A stretch of 64,000 nucleotides of DNA from Tubiluchus corallicola (Eukaryota > Priapulida > Priapulimorpha > Priapulimorphida > Tubiluchidae), in assembly GCA_030141605.1 (NCBI GenBank), contig JAQGDQ010000044.1:654001-718000 (forward strand), written 5' to 3'. The notes beneath the pieces were generated by a model that worked only from the letters and a program-made list of their open reading frames with translations, was not told where the DNA came from and ran no database searches. A program made the translations under genes and the position numbers. Shown here one piece after another: positions 44,438 to 63,234 of this stretch. The number at the start of each line of letters is the position of its first letter. The first letter of the stretch is position 1.

Positions 44438-46903
44438 ATGTTTGACAAGAAAGTTGCTTTGTGTCTAACATTGTCCATTCTCTGGCTGCAAAGTAAGTAA
44501 CTCAGCATAAAAAAGTTGTTTTTGATTTTGGTAAATTTGCTAACCTTTAGTCGTAACTCAAGCCGGTCGCCTGATAGTGATTCGACTCTCTACTATAGAC
44601 TTTATAATGGTGGTCAGAAAATACTAAATTTCAAACGTTGACTCTCACGTTTTTATATAATTTCCAGTGTACTTCAGGACCGAGTAACGTCTACACTAGC
44701 TCAGCAATTTTGGAGGAGATAGATTATACAGACAGAAAAATACTAATTTTAGAAGTTTAGTAGAAAAGTACTAATTTTAGAAGTTTAGTAGAAAAGTACT
44801 AATTTTAGAAGTTTAGTAGAAAAGTACTAATTTTAGAAGTTTAGTAGACAAGTACTAATATTAGAAGTTTAGTAGAAAAGTACTAATTTTAGAAGTTTAG
44901 TAGACAAGTACTAATTTTAGAAGTTTAGTAGACAAGTACTAATTTTAGAATTTTAAGTTTTATGACCGTTGTTAGGCATTTTTAACGCACAGCTATAGGT
45001 CAGATCCTACCTGCTGTGTAAGCTTTGTTCGAATCGTTTCAGAGATATCGGAGAAAGAGCAAACAAACACAAACAGTCAGACAGATAAAAATTCTAAATT
45101 TTGACTCCTACAACTTTTAGATAATTGTTCATTGTATCACAATATCCAGTTGCGTCTTCACTACCTCAGGAATAGAGATAGATTTTGAAGTCAGAAAAGT
45201 ACCAATCTTAGAAGTTGTTTTTATGCCGCAGGTAAGCGATCGTTGTCAGCATGGCCCCACAGTTTTTTACTGTATAACAAGTGTTCAGGCTGGCTTGGTT
45301 GCTTGCTTGGTTGGTTGGAATTGTATCAGCCGTCCCCGAGGAGTAGCGTGCAGAGGTAGGCAGGAAGGCGGGCGGACAGACAGGCGAACAGACTGATGCG
45401 ACTGAGAATAAAAGTTGGCTAAGTTGTGTTGTCTAATAGGTTAATTAGAGAAATGATAAACGGTATGAAAGCAATGTCAAAGCTTGAAAAGTGCGAAGAG
45501 AGAGAAAAAAGAGAAAGAGAGAGACAGATAGAAAGAGAAGGAGAACAGAAAAGGGAATAGAAGAGATGGTAAAATAATAATTTTTTGTAGTAAAATTAAC
45601 AGGTAAGTTGCAATTTATATCTGTCTGTAACAAATTATGGCTCACCTACTGAGACGGAACTAATGTTTATTTTTGCTTTGCAGCACTGTCATATACAACC
45701 GAAGGAAGCTCATCAAATGCAAGATATGGAATCCCTTTATTAGACTTTGAAGATTACTTGCAGTGTTATGAATGTGAAGTATCGTTTCGCAAGACGTACA
45801 ATACGAATGATACCTGTTTTAGTGAAGATAGACTCATCAATAGCAGCTATTGGGTATTTTGCCCGAAAAAGTACAATACCTGCCAGGTAACTACTATAGT
45901 TATTACTAATGTGTTATATGTGGGTCTTAAACGTCATAGTTAATATCTATCCTCTGGGTAATTTGCTTATGACTGTTCTTGCAGCTTCAAATTTGCATGT
46001 TACAGACATTTCTGCAGACAAGTTCTTTACTTTGCTGAGGTGACTTGAACTGCCCAAATTAATACTATAATTAATATTCAGCACTAAAGCAGGTTAATAG
46101 CTGAGTGGTGACGTTCGTGTGTCTCACGACCGAAGTTACGCAACGCTACCGCCTGGGCTCGAATTCGATACTTGCCCTTGGCCATATATCACTCTCCATA
46201 GTGTTTTTGGTTGCTGGCCTTGTGCTTTTGTATCAAAACATGGCTAAGACGCCCCTTCTGGTTCAGTAGCTCACTTGGGTTGCACTTAAGGTTACTGACA
46301 CGAGGTAAGACGCCGATCTCGCCATAAACACCACCTTAAAGTGATCCCGCTGTTTAATGCTGCATTCCTGCTAGCATTGCTCCGCATTATGCAATACAAT
46401 AATGTATGAGAAACTTATCATTGCTGTTGTTTTTCCGGCTAGTGAAGCGAATGATGTTGCACAACAAAGCCACGTTCACACCTCGAATTCGCTCCGGCAA
46501 ATCAGAATTATACGAACCCTTGTGCAAGAGGTGACATGGTTTGGCAATTCGTCACTACACTTGCAACAAAAAGTGTTTATTTTATGCCTTTTTATTACTA
46601 ATATCAAATCTAAAATTTATATCACTTTCAATTGGCATAATTATTAAAATTTATTTTACGTTATTTTTGTAGACGGAGAGAAGAGAAGTGAATGGGGTTC
46701 TTGTTCTCCTCCTGCGGAGATGTGCTAAAGAATGTGAACCTGGCTGTGAGCTGAGTGGTTATGGAGTGACAATAAAATCATGCATTTCCTGTTGTAATTC
46801 AACTCTTTGCAACGTGGACAATTTTGCCTTACTGATGTTGCCGTCCAGAACTACGATAACAGCAGTGCTGCTGATGTTGTTATATTATGAATATTTAATT
46901 TAA
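44438..46903 (+). CDS. Ly6/uPAR three-finger domain protein, probably GPI-anchored, complete
   Basis: 162 residues from three exons: 44438-44492, 45684-45886 and 46673-46903, phases 1 and 0, canonical borders. Exon 1 encodes a signal peptide (hydrophobic core VALCLTLSILWL). The Ly6/uPAR domain starts with LQCYEC and continues through DTC, FCP, TCQ, RRCAKEC and PGC to the signature SCCNSTLCN: 12 cysteines, two more than the 10 of a standard three-finger domain. A hydrophobic C-terminus after the last cysteine pair (TITAVLLMLLYYEYLI) with no cytoplasmic tail fits GPI anchoring. N-glycosylation sites include NDT, NSS and NST. The gene structure (signal exon plus two domain exons) is usual for the family. 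A poly(A) signal lies at 47205-47210. Members modulate receptors or junctions; the specific role is unknown. Confidence 0.9.
44737..44960. repeat. 28-bp minisatellite, 8 copies
   Basis: The unit AAAAGTACTAATTTTAGAAG plus TTTAGTAG is repeated with A/C variants in intron 1 of the Ly6 gene. Confidence 0.95.
46085..46340 (+). repeat. tRNA-derived SINE
   Basis: A-box TAGCTGAGTGGT and B-box GGGCTCGAATTC are followed by a body with GGCCTTGTGCTTTTG. It lies in intron 2 of the Ly6 gene. Confidence 0.5.
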
Positions 46904-47954
46904 TTCCATTTCGTTTTACATTTTATTATGGAAACTGCCGTACACAGCTCATCCTTACATTATGCCCCACATTGCTGGTACCGTGCAACCGAGAAAGCAC
47001 TTTGCAAAACGGTTTTATGAAATTCCATGTAGCATGTAAAAATAGTAGAACCTCGACAATTAAATTTGTAACCAAACATACGTTAAATGCCGTAAACTCA
47101 ATAATGTTTTTCAACTTGTATAAAACTGTTATAAAAATAATGTACCCTGAAAGATGTACATTTTCATGTATTATCTCGTAAGATTATGAAAGGCAGCTAA
47201 CGATAATAAACTTAACTAAAGACTGCATAAGTTGTATAGAAAATACAAATCTTAATTTTTATCAAAGTATCAATTGAGAGAAACGTTAGAATATGTGGGG
47301 ATCTTTTTAAATTAATTGCTTTGTCTTCTTGTATGAAAATAACTTCACTACTTTTTTGTTGTTGTCAGTTTTTAATATATTTAATATACTTTTGCTAATA
47401 GTCTACTAACTTCTTTTAATTGAATCACTTATGTAACTTGACTGTACACGTGTGTTCGAAAATAAATGATGTTAATAATAACAGTTTACCTGCTAGTCAT
47501 AATGTTGCTGCTTCTGTTACTGGTGCTGCTGATGACGATGATAATAATAATGGTGATGACATGATGGCATGTATTATGGCACTGGCGATGATGATGACAC
47601 GACTGTGATAGTGATGGTGAGAGAGACAGTGATGATGACTGAGATTATGGTGATGAAGACGATGAAGACAATGACGAACGGTGATTAATTTCTTCATTTT
47701 ACTGGCAGCACCAACAATAATTTAGTTAATTTTGAGTTCAGTTTGGTATCATGATATTATGTTATTAAACTTTAGTAATTCTATTTAGATGTAACCATAT
47801 TGTAGTATCATTTTACATTAAGAAAGATTATACATTATATTTTGTGTATACTTAATGTTGCCATAATATTTTGCGATAAATTAAACATAATTTCTTTTTC
47901 TCTATGAAAGTTAACATGTTTCCTGACGAATGCTCGCTGGTAAAAAACATTGGT
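46904..47954. other. Intergenic region between convergent genes
   Basis: Holds the 3'UTR of the Ly6 gene and a GAT/GATGAC-rich trinucleotide patch at 47520-47680. No gene is seen. Confidence 0.5.
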
Positions 47955-48632
47955 GTAGCTATTGCTAAAGTGTTTGCCTGTCACGGAAAGGTGCAAAAAA
48001 GTGACATTTGAATTACTCAGCACGTATATATTGCTAAAACTTTTGCTTGACACGGTGATGTACTGTTCAAAGTGACATTTGAATTACTCAGAGCGTATAT
48101 ATTGCTAAAACTTTTGCTTGACACGGTGAGGTACTGTTGAACATTTGAATCACTCACAGCGCATACATTGCTAAAACTTTCCCCTGTCTCGGTGAGGTTC
48201 TGTTGAACATTTGACTCACTCACAGTGCATACATTGCTAAAACTTTCCCCTGTCACGGTGAGGTACTGTTGAACATTTGAATCACTCACAGCATATACAT
48301 TGCTAAAACTTTCCCCTGTCACGGTGAGGTACTGTTCAACAATTGAATTACTCACAGCGAATACATTGCTAAAACTTTTGACTGTCACAGTGAGGTACTG
48401 TTGAACATTTTAATCACTCACAGCATATACATTGCTAAAACTTTCCCCTGTCACGGTGAGGTACTGTTGAACATTTGAATCACTCACAGCGCATACATTG
48501 CTAAAACTTTCCCCTGTCACGGTGAGGTACTGTTGAACATTTGAATCACTCACAGCGCATACATTGCTAAAACTTTCCCCTGTTACGGTGAGGTACTATT
48601 GATTATTTGAATCACTCACAGCGCATACATTG

Positions 48633-54807
<6,175 letters not shown>

Positions 54808-57039
54808 AATAACCCGTTTTTATCTTGATGAATAAACTGCGTTATAAAATTTGCAGCAGCTGAAGGTTATTGTACAAATATTGTTGTTAATAAGCGCAAG
54901 GAACTTTCTTGTTTGCACATCATTTGTCCCATTGTGGTAAAGCTTATTTCCATGTCTTCAATAAAATATATAGCGTCACCTTAGATATTGTCACGTGTGG
55001 GTTACGCCTTTTAACGACCGAAAAAAGCGTCAACAGTAGACATGTTAGCGTGCTGTACTTTCCACAAATGAGATCTTCAGGCAATTTAGAAGTTCCACAT
55101 GAACGGGCGTTCAGGTTTTGTTCGCCAGCGTCCAAGTGGATTAAGCTTAACAATTTAACGTGGCTGGGAGGGTCGAGGGAGGCGAACACAAAACAACCTT
55201 AGCCTAGACACACGTAAAACTGGCCATCACGTTTTTAAATTATGGTAAACATGCAGAAATTGAAATCGTAGTTGTTTGAAAGCAGAATTTATTAATGAAG
55301 ATTCATTTGAGCTCATATATTTCCACTCGAATACCTAATTTTATGGGTCGCATGTAGCTATAAACTAATATCACCTTTCTGGCTAGTATTACATACTCGT
55401 ACTATTCTGAATTATTTTTATTTATTTATTTATTTATTTATTTAGTAAATGTAATTCCCTTTTAGGTAAGTTTAATAAATTACTTGAATTTTTAATTTTT
55501 GCTTTTCAGGCAGACAATGGGTTTTGTTGGATGACGTAGAATGTCAAAAAGGTCACTAAGCCTTCTTTCACGATTACGTTCTACGTCTTTTAATTTAGAT
55601 TTACGTCTTTGCAACTAATACGAAAATATTTCTCACCAGCCGAATAATATTGATTGCAACAAGCTAAATCAGATTTTGACGAAACTAAGAATCAATTTTC
55701 GCCATCTTTAAAATGTAACAAATGAATACGTTTAATTGTCGCTGATTCACAATTGAATATATTGTGCAAAATAAAATTTATTACAGGAAAAACAGTGTTA
55801 AAACTAATATATTTTTTGTAGTTTGCCACACTAAAACGTAACATTGTGATACAAAATTAATAATTATGACTGGAATGAAAGAAGATGCGCCACGTGGTCT
55901 ATGTGAAGTGCAGAAATCACAACTTGGCATCGCAAAAATTCCAATCTTGCTTGTCATTGTCTTTACGGCTATTGTTCAATCGGAAAACTGTACTTCCTCC
56001 CAATGTTTCCTCTATTATCCACGTCAGGCACATGAACTTCACCACTGTCCTTTTTTGCTAAACACAAAAGAAACAAAATTATGTTTTATAAAACTTAAAT
56101 TATTATTTTTAAAAATTACACATTCCTGATACGCCATTTTCAAATTGCCAAAAATAATCTGTTAAACTAAATTTTGTTTTCTAAACTCTAGTTTGTAATA
56201 ATTAATGCAACAATAAGTGTTTTTGGAATGGCCGTAAAAGTTCCTTCTATAATCTATTCGTTCAATTTAATTGAAATTTATAAAAGTAGGCATTTGCGTT
56301 TTTGTGCTCGTCAGACATGCTTTTATAATATCATGCTGATTTTGAAAAAAATTGAATCCAAATTTTATTTTTGAAGAAAATTTGAATCCAAAAAGCAAAT
56401 TTTACTTTTGCACAGGCTTCACCCACACTTTTGTGTAGCGCTTTTACTAAAACGTATTCTCGCGTTTAAAGTTGAAAAAACAAAAAAACTTAAAGCATTA
56501 AAACCAGAAAAAACGCATAAAAATTCTCTCTACCAACGATCGAACTATGGGCCTTCAGGTCAAAAACAAATAGTCTCATAACCGCATGATTGAGCTGTGA
56601 TACAGTATCGGTTTTAAATCTTTTCAAATTTTCCTTCCTATCAAATTGTTAATTTGATTAGTGATAATTACTCTCTGTTATTTACATAGTTTTATCTTAG
56701 CTCTAATTACTTTTCAGTGCATGCAAGAAGGACATTAATTAGCACTGAATTGCGTTATTATTGCTACACAAAAATAAAAACATTCCCATACGAAACCTTC
56801 AATTTTTTTCGAAACACTGAAGCTTGTTTCAGACATGTGACCTGGTGAACGTGCTACAAAAGTACCTGTAGAACACACCTATAATAAATAAAATAAATAC
56901 GCACACGAGTTAGTTATTTAGCAACAGTCAAGAACCGTTAGTTAAAAAATAACGAGTTAATAACAACAATTTTTAACAATAAGTTAATAACACGAATTTT
57001 CCTATCTTTACTTAAGTAAATGTTTTTCTTACGTTTTAA
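54808..57039. other. Intergenic region
   Basis: Contains a TTTA tetranucleotide run (55411-55445) and no gene I can support. An 87-codon ORF at 55866-56129 has one hydrophobic stretch but no family match and no splice partner. Confidence 0.4.
56529..56612 (-). repeat. Degenerate tRNA-derived repeat
   Basis: On the minus strand an A-box-like CAGCTCAATCATGCGG and a B-box-like AGTTCGATCG are spaced as in a tRNA. The stems are degenerate. Confidence 0.35.
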
Positions 57040-57735
57040 AGGACAAGAAAAGGTGTACCTGAAGCAGGTTTCAGAAAAATCGCCTTAAAAAATTATATTA
57101 CTTTATAGCAATTTTATGCCTATATCTTACTCGCACTGAAAGTAATTTTGATTTGTTTTCATTTTAAATTTCCCGCAATACTATTCCGAAGTCGCCATTA
57201 CATGACGTCATGCACCAAACGTAAATCAAGGGAAGAAAAGGCAATGTTAAATTATATCTCAAAAGACTTTCCGTGCAAATCTATATTACTTAGATTTTCG
57301 CTTACCTGCTAGAGAGATTTATGTAACTAGAAAAGAAAATTATTAATTATTTAAAATGTTTTCACCAATTGGTAAAATGTAGCTGACTCACCCTACAGGG
57401 TGCACCACTCACTAACAAAAAAACGTATTTTTAATCTTATTGACAAGACATAGTAATTTTAAATTTTATTTAGTTAGTGACTTGCGCGCTACGAATGCTC
57501 TGATTATTTTTTCAAACTTTACAAAATGTTATCTAAACTTGTTTCAAATGACCTGTCGTGAAAATGGCTGCGTCTAACGGTCATCGCGGGAGTTTAAATT
57601 TACAGGTTTTATACAGCGTGACTGCCGATTGAAGTCCTGCATGCAAAAAGGCAGCATGTAAGCGAAACAAAATTTCAAAACGAATTTTTCAAGCTTTATG
57701 TTTATGAAGGGTTCTCTTGTGCTTTAAGCACCACA
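57040..57735 (+). repeat. Dispersed repeat family B, copy 2
   Basis: Same orientation and extent as 5446-6173, including a TGACGTCA palindrome, the CACCCTACAGGGTG box and CATCGCGGGAG. Confidence 0.75.
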
Positions 57736-57779
57736 CCGCTTGATTAAGTTCTTTCGGTAGACAATGTTTTGCAGCCTAT

Positions 57780-58205
57780 ACTGCCTTATTGCACACAGAT
57801 GTTATATTAGCAATAATACTGTATAAAACATGTAAATTTAAACTCCCGCGATGACTGTTAGGCGCAGCCATTTTGACGGTAGATTGTTTGAAACAACTTT
57901 AGGTGACATTGTGTGAAGTTTGAAAAAACCATCAGAGAATTCGCAGCGCACTCTTCTGTTACTAAACAAAAGACTTAATTACTTTACATTACCAATAAAA
58001 TTAAAAATACGTTTTTGATAACTTAGTGGTGCATACTGGGCTGGTGAAACACTGACGATTTACCAGTTGGAGCAAACATTTTAAATTGCTAAAAAATTTC
58101 TTTTCTAGTTACATAAGTCCCTCAAGCAGGTAAGCGTATAGCTAAGTAATATAAGTTTGTGTGGAAAGTTTTTGTGAACATTCTTTAAAAATGTTTTTTC
58201 TTCCC
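57780..58205 (-). repeat. Dispersed repeat family B, copy 3 (inverted)
   Basis: Reverse-complement partial copy. It faces copy 2 across a spacer of about 45 bp and makes a large imperfect palindrome over 57200-58205. Confidence 0.7.
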
Positions 58206-58739
58206 CTTCAACATTTTTTGCTGTTTCAAGGAAATCAATGTGCACCACACGCTTAGCACACATGGAACTAATGGAAGGAATTCAGCCAAACGAGTCAAGA
58301 ACCAAACTTAGAGTCCTGGTTGCACCATTTGAAAACTAGGGCAGAGGCGGGCCAAACTGCTGGTGAAATTGAGGAAGCGCTTTTACATCTCCCTGGATAT
58401 TCTGACATTTGGCACCGCTTCACTTAAACTTTCATAAATACTTTTTAAGAAAAAGCTTTCTTCCGATTAAAATTTTTCGTCTATAAATGGTAGTACTAAA
58501 CTAGTCATCTAGATAATTTAGTAAAAAAAGCAAGCGAAGGCAATTAGCTGATCGAGCGCCCGAAGTTAAGCAACAGCTGATCCTGAGCAGTAAATGAATG
58601 GATAATCAATATGAAAATTGGTTCTGCGGCTTCTTCTGCTATATTTCCCCGGCTCTTTTCCCTGCTGAAGAGAGGTACAATCGCGTCCATCTTAGAGGGC
58701 TGTCTTCGATAATAAGCAAGATCCCGTCCAGTCACAACA
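58206..58739. other. Intergenic region
   Basis: The minus strand from 58735 to 58544 belongs to the repeat body next to the tRNA-like head at 58740. No gene is seen. Confidence 0.35.
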
Positions 58740-58880
58740 ATTTATAATAATCATTTGAACGCACGAAAGAATATTATATTAAAAAGTGTGAAAAATTTCA
58801 AACCACCGCTAGGACTCGAACCTAGGACTTATGCTGTCCAGGCAGCTATACTAGCCGCTACACCACAAAGGCACTTGACC
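58740..58880 (-). repeat. tRNA-derived SINE head
   Basis: On the minus strand: A-box TAGCGGCTAG and a perfect T-arm CTAGG-TTCGAGT-CCTAG. The acceptor stem does not pair, and a repeat body follows. I therefore call it a SINE and not a tRNA gene. Confidence 0.55.
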
Positions 58881-58919
58881 TACTTGACGGCACGTATGCT
58901 ACTAGTTGTATATGAATGA

Positions 58920-59060
58920 GGAATTAAAGTCTACATTGTACCACATAGTACAAGATCAATTCTATGAACGCCCGAAAGCTGGTATAAATTATCCCTTCAT
59001 CGGGATTCGAACTCATAACCTACAATCCGGGTTGCTAACCATTACGCCACAGAGAGATTT
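58920..59060 (-). repeat. tRNA-derived SINE head, second of a pair
   Basis: Minus strand: A-box TGGCGTAATGGT and B-box AGTTCGAATCC. The anticodon arm is distorted. It sits about 150 bp from the previous one in the same orientation but has a different tRNA ancestor. Confidence 0.55.
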
Positions 59061-59634
59061 TTCAGAATAAAAAAAATACACTGGACGATGAAAAAGGTAA
59101 CTAGCAGGTTGACCTAATTAGCAAACGCCAAAAGACAAGATATTAGACAGGTTTCCATCATTTGTAAAAAATGTGGCACATGTTTTTCCTTCCATACAGG
59201 TGCTGCCAATGAAATTAGTATTCATCAGTTTGTTAGATTTGAGTGCACGCATGCGCAAGTCAACTCAAAAATAAATGTAAAGACAAGCATAATAATTAGT
59301 AAGTTACGGAGGTAACCTTAGTCATCAGAATACCGACCAACCAAAAGCTGTACTGCCTGTAGATTTTTGCATCAGTAGATTTAGTATAATAAATGCATAT
59401 TATGTTAAAAGTAATTTTTAATTTTTTTGTGCGTATGCGTTGAGAAGTTATATTTTGTAATTGAATTTTAATTTTACCTATGTAAATTTTATGTCTTTTA
59501 TTCACAATTTAAAAAATTAACTCTTGTAATAGTAGTTTAACACTATTGCCTACAACAGGCATTGAGTGGTTACACATATAGTATTTTCACGTATTTTATC
59601 ACACCTGTAAATGTGTAGAACTTATGCAATAAAG

Positions 59635-59684
<50 letters not shown>

Positions 59685-59776
59685 CACTGCTGTGATGGCA
59701 GTGCTAATCGTGCAAAGTTAACAGCGCAGTTCACAGCGGGTATTGCTCTCCTCAATTTTTCCCTAGTTCTTATGCA
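59061..59776. other. 3' flank of the GPCR gene
   Basis: Contains an (AT)n microsatellite at 59640-59690. A possible minus-strand AATAAA lies near 59497. No gene is seen. Confidence 0.4.
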
Positions 59777-61670
59777 TTAAATAACAGCATATTTTAAGAC
59801 TAACAATACCTGAGTGCTATTGGTTAATCTGCCATTGTAGTATTTAGTGTTCCTGTCGTGTGGATATCGCAATTCGCCGCAGCAGCTCCTGCTTTTCAGG
59901 ACAGCAATGAAACCCAACCGGAACTTCCGGTTCAGAAATCCGTACAGGACCGGATCAATCCCACTATTCGACGTGGATATCCATTGGCATATGGGTATGA
60001 GCAGTGCCAGCTGCGCATTGTTATCGGAGACAACTCCAAAATAAACAAACGCAAACGTCAAGTACAGTGGCAGCCAACTGAAGGCGAACACCATCACAAC
60101 GACTAGGACCATTTTTGCAAGTTTGAGCTTCTGTTTTCGAACCAGCGTTTCCAAGTCACGTGTTTCACCAATCACGGGACGTCGTAAGACGTGCAGAAAT
60201 ATCAAGAAATAGCAAACACTTATGACAGCTAAGGGAACAATGTAGCACTGCAAAGCTACAACGCACAAGAAGTACCATTTTGCTGCAGCGGGATCGTGCC
60301 ATCCGAATTCGCCACAAACTGACAGTAATTGACCCTTGAATATTATATCTACGGCATCGTAATACAGCAACCAAGGAATGAAGGTCAGGCAGGAATATAT
60401 CCATATAACAGCAATGAATCGTCCCGCTGCCTTCGTCGTCATCTCATACTTCATCGGATAAACAATAGAAATGTATCTGGAAATATAAATCTCATTATTT
60501 TTGCAATACAATAATTGCCAACAGGTGTCTCTAGTGAGAAATCCTTTTCAAGACCAGGGCCGGATTTTAATTTTGTAGGCCCCTGGGTTACAGATACATG
60601 AGGCTCCGGCCCCAGTGACAATTAAAAAAAGCGTGAATGTTGGATTCTTCAAATCAGCTTATTCAAATTCTACAAAATAATGCCAACATTAGGCCCACGT
60701 AGATGGGTGAAAGTTTAACACAACAAAAAGAGAAGAAATATTCTGATATTTACAAAATTAAAACATGGAATACATACGAATTACAATAAATTGTAATTTT
60801 GTCACAGGAGGTGACCTCAATTCCTCTAAAATTGTGTCATTGTAATCAGATTGCTAGTGTATTTGGCAGTATCAATGAGTTCAAATAATGAACAAGAAAA
60901 CAATTTCAGTGTATTATTACACAGTATATTAATGCATTCTCTAGCAACTTTTCACAGTAATTTACTTTCACTTAATTTCTGGAGGCCCCTCAACTGGCAA
61001 AGGCCCCTGGGCTGCAGCCCATAAAGCCCATGCTCTAGTAACTTTTCACAGTAATTTACTTTCAGAATCTCTGGAGGCCCCTCAACTGGCAAAGGCCCCT
61101 GGGATGCAGCCCATAAAGCCCATGCTCTAGTAACTTTTCACAGTAATTTACTTTCACTTAATTTCTGAAGGCCCCTCAGCTGGCGAAGGCCGCTGGGCTG
61201 CAGCCCATCTGGTACTGTTAAAGACAATTAATGAGTTTTGAGAACTCAGCTGATTCACGGCTGTTTCAACTAGAAAATGCTCACTAAGCAGCATTAGGTT
61301 TTATACTGTACTGTGTTATACTAGCTTTAAAAATCTTTGCATGTTTGTTAGAGATTTCGTCGTCTTTAATATAACATCAATAATTGATTCATTAAACCAC
61401 CATGCATCGTCTCCCAAAAGACAGTCACCAAACTAATTTTCTTACTTATTTAATCGTTGGTAAAGAGCAAACATGACTGACTTATTCCTTATTCATTATA
61501 TTAAACACTTACTGATTAATAAGACCAGATTTCAAAAGCAAGCCTCCCTTGCTCGTGTGTATTTGCTTACCTCTCTACAGATATGGTAGCCAGTGTGTTC
61601 ACGGAAGAGGAAACGGAAACAGCTTGAAGCCAGACAACTGTTTTGCACGCCCCATCCGAGAACGGATAAC
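59777..61670 (-). CDS. Rhodopsin-class (class A) peptide-type GPCR, TM3-TM7, 5' exons not found
   Basis: Two exons are visible: 61670-61571 and 60476-59777 (stop 59777-59779), joined in phase 2. The first gives the extracellular-loop-1 cysteine (GACK) and TM3 (WLQAVSVSSSVNTLATISVE). The junction completes the TM3-end motif ERY, continuing YISIVYP. Then come TM4 (AVIWIYSCLTFIPWLLYY), the loop-2 cysteine partner (SVCGEF), TM5, TM6 with FSWLPL, and TM7 with NSGIDPVLYGFLNRKFR. The last is a DPxxY form of NPxxY. The SCC pair in the tail may be palmitoylated. The pattern Q..SVS...NTL..ISVERY.SI.YP is typical of neuropeptide receptors (NPY/NPFF/orexin-like branch); the ligand is unknown. Exons for the N-terminus, TM1 and TM2 must lie further right, probably beyond 64000. 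Confidence 0.9.
60940..61213. repeat. Tandem repeat, about 92 bp, 3 copies
   Basis: CTAGTAACTTTTCACAGTAA and GGCCCCTCAACTGGCAAAGG repeat at about 92-93 bp in the GPCR intron. The upstream phrase CAGGGCCGGATT (60555) and the GGCCCCTGGG core suggest the array lies within a degraded hAT-like element. Confidence 0.9.
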
Positions 61671-61954
61671 CTTTAAAAGAAAGCTTGTGCTAGCAAACTA
61701 GAGTTTAGATCTATTACTGTATTAGTAAGGTACTAATTATATCTTTTATTTATCATTACTAATTGTTTTGTCTGTATTCAGGTTTTGTGGTTTTCTGCCG
61801 AGGAAAGCGCCAGTGATGCAAAGACGACAGATATATTTTATTCAAATTTGAAAGTAGCTAATGCAAGAAAACACTTTTCATAACAAAAGTTTAAAAAATC
61901 GTCTTGAAATTTTATATCACTTACATGCTGATTGTAAATTAAAGTACAAGAGAA
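61671..61954. other. Presumed GPCR intron
   Basis: No TM1/TM2 exon was found. The right part (61885-61930) duplicates the edge of repeat B copy 4. Confidence 0.3.
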
Positions 61955-62345
61955 CACTCTTCATAAATAAAGCTTAAACATCGTCTTGAAAGGTCATATT
62001 GCTTACATACTGTCTTATTGCATACAGGGCTTACGTTAACAGTAGCGCTGTATAGAGCTCGTAAATTTAAACTCCCGCGTTAGGCGCAGTCATTGTAATG
62101 TCAGTCGTTTGAAACAAATTTAGATAACATCGCATAAAGTTCGAAAAAATAATCAGAGCATTTGTAACACGCTCCTCGCTAACTAAGCAAAAGTATAAAT
62201 TGCTTTACATTATCAATAAGATTAAAAATACGTTTTTGGTGAATCAGTGGTGCACGCTGGGATGGTGATGCAGTGCCATTCCACTAGTTGTCGCGAGCAT
62301 TTAAAATTATTAAGAAATTTCTTGTCTAGTTACATTTGTTTTTCA
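61955..62345 (-). repeat. Dispersed repeat family B, copy 4 (inverted)
   Basis: Reverse orientation to copies 1 and 2, sharing AAATTTAAACTCCCGCG, GTTTGAAACAA and the AATACGTTTTTGGTG block. It is similar in extent to copy 3. Confidence 0.7.
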
Positions 62346-63234
62346 AACAGATAAGAATGATGCATACAGAAGTAATGTAACTTCATATCATGGAAAGTTC
62401 CTAGAGACATACTGTACTTTAAAAACCGTTTTGATTCTCGTTAAAAAATTTATTATGAGGTTTTCGGTGACCGCATTGGTAATTTTATTTCATGATATGA
62501 TATGATGTGATTAACATGGTAATGTTATAGCAAAGAATGTTTTTTACTATAATGTTTACGAACTGTATTCTGTACAATAATAATTTGCTAATAAAACACG
62601 CTTCATTTCGTCAGTCACAAAACAGTTCAGGTCGTGGCATCATCCTGAATTCTGTTTGTCAGCTAAATCGATCTAGATTCGCCCTGCGTTATGACTTTCA
62701 CTTAACGCTACACAAATAATTTACATATTTCATTATTGTTGTGACTAACCGACTGACTCAATACTATCTGAGGTTAATACAGCGCCCTTTTCGCCTAGAA
62801 ATATACTGTTTTTTATTTTGTATTAATTTGCATTTAATAATGGATAAAGTTACGATGATTTTATGCATGAGATGAGTTTTCTTACTGCAGTTACAAATGT
62901 TTGCGGCCTAAAATGTTTCACTGTTTACCTGTGTTTGTCCTGCACCTCCTATTAACACCGTGTATTATTTGAAATTAATTAAGATTGAACAAAAGATGGC
63001 GCTTCTATCAAAGAATTGAAACTTGAGTAGTTTTGTTACGTTAACGCCAGTGACGCACTACAAGTCCTTTTTTGTAACTTTTGTCAGCAAACAATGATGA
63101 ATTAAGAAAGAATAAATGGCTTCCCATTCTTTGGGGCAAAAATCTTGTGCATATGTCATAGATAAGAAAAAAATTAAATGTTCAAGCAGAAAGTCAGTCT
63201 GTGTCACCAGAAAATCATCGACTCTGCCAATCGG
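62346..63234. other. Intergenic or intronic sequence
   Basis: No feature recognised. Confidence 0.35.

Noticed and set aside
48017-48388. 123-codon frame with 22-residue repeats as a separate gene
   Set aside because: It is the minisatellite downstream of the membrane protein stop; no start context or splice evidence. Kept only as a finding about possible C-terminal extension.
55866-56129. 87-codon ORF with a hydrophobic stretch, possible secreted peptide
   Set aside because: The signal-like region is not N-terminal, there is no credible donor or second exon, and no family resemblance.
58785-58870. tRNA gene on the minus strand
   Set aside because: The T arm is perfect but the acceptor stem does not pair and the anticodon loop is wrong; a repeat body follows, so SINE is the better call.
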